NCBI GenBank assembly: GCA_905236275.1 | Contig: CAJOPI010000149.1 | Coordinates: forward strand, 1 to 7,605 | Direction of reading: 5' to 3' | Length of the DNA stretch: 7,605 bases | Origin: an uncultured Lachnospiraceae bacterium | GTDB lineage: Bacteria > Bacillota > Clostridia > Lachnospirales > Lachnospiraceae | Shown: piece by piece, positions 4,820 to 7,605 of the stretch | Layout of the letters: each line of letters begins with the position of its first letter | How positions within the stretch are numbered: the stretch's first letter is position 1 | Notes under the pieces: model-generated | Database searches by the model: none | What the model saw: only the letters and a program-made list of their open reading frames with translations | What the model was told of the DNA's origin: nothing | Position numbers and translations under genes: made by a program

Positions 4820-6871
4820 TTACTTCATACCCCTGTTGCAGGAATATTCGTTAATTATCGAAAGCAGCTCTTCCACATCGAAGGGTTTTGAGATGTGGCT
4901 GTTCATTCCGCTTTTTATACTCTGCTTCTTGTCCTCGTCACGTGCATTTGCACTGAGTGCAATGATGGGAAGGGTTGGAATATCCCCCCTCTTTATCGCG
5001 CGGATTTTCCTTGTAGCTTCATAGCCGTCCATGACCGGCATCTGGATATCCATGAGGACGATATCATAATACCATGAAGGATGTTCCGAAATCGCCTTAA
5101 CTGCCTCGCTTCCGTCAGTTACGGACTCAACTAAGAAATCCGCTTCTTCCAGAACCGTTTCTGCAAGCATACGGTTGAACTCGATATCCTCCACAAGAAG
5201 TACCCTCAGCTTGTGGTCGTATTTTACCTCACCATATTCGACAAGCTCCTCCCCGGCGGCTTCCGCTGCAGCAGCACTCCTTAAAGGCAGCTCTACCGTA
5301 AAACTGCTTCCCTCGTTTTTCTTTGATTTGACTGAAATGCTGCCTCCCATTATATCGACAAGCTTTTTAACTATCGAAAGACCCAGCCCCGTTCCGTAGG
5401 TTCCTGCCTTTGTCGAGCTTGTTTCACGTTCAAAGGCATCATATATTCTCCCGATAAAATCCTCGGATATACCGATGCCCGTATCCGCAACCGTAAAGCT
5501 ATAACGCGCGTAGCCCGACTCGGAACGCTCACTCTGACCTGCACTTATATTGATTTTGCCGCCCTTCGGTGTGAATTTGACGGCATTACTGATTAAGTTA
5601 CCGATAATCCTTCTAAAGCTTTCCGCATCAATAAGCACAGTGCTGTCAGAAAGCTCAAAGCTCGTGTCAACGGTGAGGGATCTCCCTTCTGCATCTGCTC
5701 GGTATCTTCCGGCAATACTCTCGATTTCCGAGCATAGCTCTACCTTTGTCAGCTCATTCGCTCTGTTTCCCTGTTCAAGCCCGCTCATCTCTAAAATGTC
5801 ATCTATAAGATTCGTAAGCTGTCTTCCTGAGATTTCGACTTTTTCTAAATATTCCCCCGCCTTCTCCTTATCATCAAGATGCTTAACGGCAAGTGCGGTG
5901 AAGCCCATTATCGAGTTCATGGGTGTTCTGATGTCGTGGGAAATATTGAAAAGGAAGTTCGTCTTTATTTCATTGGCATGACGCTGCTGTTCAAGCTCCA
6001 TTTCAATTTTTAGCTTATTTGCAAGGTCATTCTGGGCCTGCAGGGTATCCGCCGTCACGTCGCGGAAGGCAAGTACGATATGCTCTGAAGCCTTTGACTT
6101 TCCTATCCGCATAACTATCATGGTTACGTAGACGATACCACCATCGTAGGTCGGGCAGCGGTAGGTATGAGAATAGCTTGAAGTCTCCGAAAGCCTTTCC
6201 TTGAATTTCTCGACAGAAAGCTCGTCCAAAAGAGACTTCCTGTCCTCTTCGATGACGTATTCTCCCGCATATCTTCGCATTACCGGCAGCCATGGAACGC
6301 TTTTGCCTTCTTCAAGTCCAATATTTGCTGAAATCGCCTTAAAAAATTCATTCTGTATATAATAGGCTCTCATGAGTCCCTTATTCATATTTAAGAGATA
6401 TATACAGGAATAGGTCTGGCTCAGGCTCGCGATAACCTTCGAGGACAGCTCGGTTTCAGCCTCGATATTCTTTTTATCCGTTATGTCATTTATGAAGACA
6501 TAGTAAACCTTCCCATAGCCCGGAAGCTCGGCATAGTGACCGTAATCTTCAAGCCAGCCTATGCTTCCGTCCTTTCTTGTGATACGATACTCCACGTAGT
6601 CCATGTTCGCGTTACCGCTGTCCGCAATCTGTGCTTCTATGGCGGATAAAACCCTTTCCCTGTCTTCGGGATAAATAAGACCACTGAAGCGGTTTCCGGT
6701 GAGGGCTTTGAAATCTTCCATATTTTCGCAGCCGAAAAGCTTCAGCCCCGACTTATTTATATAAATGATTTCCTCTCTCGTATCAGCAGAATAAATAAGG
6801 AAACCGCCCGGCATCTGTTCGGCAAACCACTTCATACTGTCGATGAAATTCTTATCCTTCATAAAGTCCAT
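4820..6871 (-). CDS. Soluble hybrid histidine kinase: PAS, PAS-like, HisKA, HATPase, receiver
   Basis: A 683-residue protein with no membrane segment or signal peptide, so it is cytoplasmic. Residues about 12-135 form a PAS domain with a typical PAC end (RITRKDGSIGWLED at 96-109, FINDITDKK at 126-134). Residues about 146-275 form a second PAS-like domain resembling the one in the neighbouring 948-residue kinase. A short coiled coil (about 278-302) leads to the kinase core: SHDIRTPMN with H312, N-box N425/N429, DTGIGI at 463-468 and GTGLG at 493-497. After an Ala/Glu-rich linker, the single receiver (about 555-680) has E561/D562, phospho-Asp D608 in LMDIQMP, S640 where Thr is more usual, and K662. 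The ATG at 6871 follows an AGGTGA that overlaps the previous stop, with a short spacer. ATG at codon 4 is an alternative start but is about 12 bases from that site. The 7-base gap suggests translational coupling. The ligand and output partner are unknown. Confidence 0.93.
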   Translation of the reverse strand: MDFMKDKNFIDSMKWFAEQMPGGFLIYSADTREEIIYINKSGLKLFGCENMEDFKALTGNRFSGLIYPEDRERVLSAIEAQIADSGNANMDYVEYRITRKDGSIGWLEDYGHYAELPGYGKVYYVFINDITDKKNIEAETELSSKVIASLSQTYSCIYLLNMNKGLMRAYYIQNEFFKAISANIGLEEGKSVPWLPVMRRYAGEYVIEEDRKSLLDELSVEKFKERLSETSSYSHTYRCPTYDGGIVYVTMIVMRIGKSKASEHIVLAFRDVTADTLQAQNDLANKLKIEMELEQQRHANEIKTNFLFNISHDIRTPMNSIMGFTALAVKHLDDKEKAGEYLEKVEISGRQLTNLIDDILEMSGLEQGNRANELTKVELCSEIESIAGRYRADAEGRSLTVDTSFELSDSTVLIDAESFRRIIGNLISNAVKFTPKGGKINISAGQSERSESGYARYSFTVADTGIGISEDFIGRIYDAFERETSSTKAGTYGTGLGLSIVKKLVDIMGGSISVKSKKNEGSSFTVELPLRSAAAAEAAGEELVEYGEVKYDHKLRVLLVEDIEFNRMLAETVLEEADFLVESVTDGSEAVKAISEHPSWYYDIVLMDIQMPVMDGYEATRKIRAIKRGDIPTLPIIALSANARDEDKKQSIKSGMNSHISKPFDVEELLSIINEYSCNRGMK

Positions 6872-6874
6872 AAT

Positions 6875-6880
6875 TCACCT
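6875..6880 (-). promoter_or_regulatory. Ribosome binding site overlapping the upstream stop codon
   Basis: On the - strand AGGTGA begins inside the TAG stop (6879-6881) of the upstream kinase and lies 3 bases from ATG 6871. Ribosomes finishing the upstream gene would reach this start directly, which fits coupled translation. The short spacing makes the ATG three codons further on (6860-6862) a possible alternative. Confidence 0.5.
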
Positions 6881-7604
6881 ATATTTTCCCAAGAACCCTT
6901 GCAAGCTCGGCTCTGATTTTATCAGTATCAATCGGTTTCGATAAATGCCCGTCCATGCCTGCTGCCTTTGCCGCCTCGATATCCTCCTTAAAGGCGTTGG
7001 CTGTCATGGCAAGAATGGGAATCGACGCAAGCTCTTTATTTTCAAGTCCCCTTATGGCGCGCGTCGCCTCATAGCCGTTCATGACCGGCATCTGTACGTC
7101 CATAAGTATCGCATTATAATCCCCCACAGCCGAAGCTGCAATTTTATCAAATGCCTGCTTTCCGTTTTCGGCAGTATCAACATCAAAGCCGTCATCTTCA
7201 AGATTTAAAATGGCGACTTCCCTGTTAATTTCATTATCATCGACAAGGAGCAATTTAACTCCCGTAAAATTAACCGACTCAGCGGACTCCTCTGTCTCTG
7301 CCGTATCCGGTGCCTCTCCAATGGGGAAATCAACATTTATGATAAATTTACTTCCCCTGCCCTGTTCGCTTTCAACCCTGATCTGACCGCCCATGAGGTC
7401 AACGATTTTTTTCGTAATGGACATACCCAGACCGGTTCCCTGAATTTTAGCGACGGTTTTCTCCCTCGTATAAGCTTCGAAAACAGTTGCGGCAAATTCA
7501 GAACTCATGCCTATTCCGCTGTCGCTGACGGAAAGTTCAAAGGAAGCCTTTTCCTCAGTCGCACCCGTTTCTTTTAAGAGCACAGTTACGCTTCCACCCT
7601 TTGG
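6879..7604 (-). CDS. Hybrid histidine kinase, 3' portion (cut by the window edge)
   Basis: Only the last 241 residues are visible, and the frame stays open to the window edge. The fragment begins with PKGGSVTV, which directly follows the N-box of HATPase domains (KFTPKGG), so the phospho-acceptor His and any sensor lie beyond the edge. An in-frame GTG at 7583 falls in the middle of the ATPase fold and is not a start. Visible motifs, in fragment numbering, are DSGIGM at 28-33 and GTGLGM at 56-61, ending the ATP-binding domain near residue 94. An acidic linker (94-113) leads to a receiver (about 114-241) with acidic pocket D122/D123, phospho-Asp D169 in LMDVQMP, T201 and K223, all canonical. 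It ends in TAG 6879-6881, 7 bases before the next kinase gene, and is the first of the three kinases visible in this operon. Nothing suggests decay. Confidence 0.92.
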   Translation of the reverse strand, partial: PKGGSVTVLLKETGATEEKASFELSVSDSGIGMSSEFAATVFEAYTREKTVAKIQGTGLGMSITKKIVDLMGGQIRVESEQGRGSKFIINVDFPIGEAPDTAETEESAESVNFTGVKLLLVDDNEINREVAILNLEDDGFDVDTAENGKQAFDKIAASAVGDYNAILMDVQMPVMNGYEATRAIRGLENKELASIPILAMTANAFKEDIEAAKAAGMDGHLSKPIDTDKIRAELARVLGKI

Positions 7605-7605
7605 C

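Noticed and set aside
5031..7110. Similar DNA stretches in the receiver-coding regions of the kinases as mobile or direct repeats
   Set aside because: The similarity follows the conserved receiver motif (MDxxMPVM) and is explained by homology of the domains. It has no defined ends.
6879..7583. A complete 234-residue protein starting at GTG 7583
   Set aside because: The frame continues upstream to the window edge with PKGGSVT, the expected HATPase sequence. The GTG is an internal valine codon in a truncated larger kinase.

Overview
The window looks like chromosomal DNA of a Gram-positive anaerobe of the Clostridia, most likely a Lachnospiraceae member (Butyrivibrio, Roseburia or a relative). 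This is inferred from strong GAGG/AGGAGG Shine-Dalgarno sites, a small membrane-anchored HMA protein of clostridial type, a lipoprotein with an acidic IPELL-type domain, and tandem hybrid histidine kinases with no attached output domain. No rRNA, tRNA, CRISPR array, transposase or phage gene is visible.

Layout. (1) 43-399 (+): a 118-residue protein with one membrane helix, a Cys-Cys/glycine linker and a heavy-metal-associated domain (GMTCENC). (2) 399-490: a very long inverted repeat that fills the space between two convergent stop codons. (3) 490-1731 (-): a secreted lipoprotein with a C-type-lectin-like C-terminal domain. (4) 1732-1957: a 226-base gap holding a hairpin terminator for the kinase operon, a weak possible promoter for the lipoprotein gene, and two short open stretches on opposite strands that may be gene remnants. 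(5) 1958 to the right edge (-): three hybrid sensor kinases in tandem, separated by 15 and 7 bases, clearly one operon whose 5' end lies outside the window. In transcription order they are a 5'-truncated kinase-REC protein, a soluble PAS-PAS-kinase-REC protein of 683 residues, and a membrane kinase of 948 residues with a Cache-like extracytoplasmic sensor, a PAS-like domain and two receiver domains.

How they may work together. All three kinases end in receiver domains and none carries a DNA-binding, GGDEF/EAL or other effector domain. Either phosphate leaves through a separate Hpt protein or regulator, or the receivers act through protein contacts. The membrane kinase would read an extracellular signal and the soluble one a cytoplasmic signal. 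The lipoprotein is on the same strand downstream, but a terminator-like hairpin lies between, so functional linkage is only a possibility. The metal-binding protein faces the other way and is probably unrelated to the signalling genes. The most unusual non-coding element is the long perfect palindrome at 399-490.
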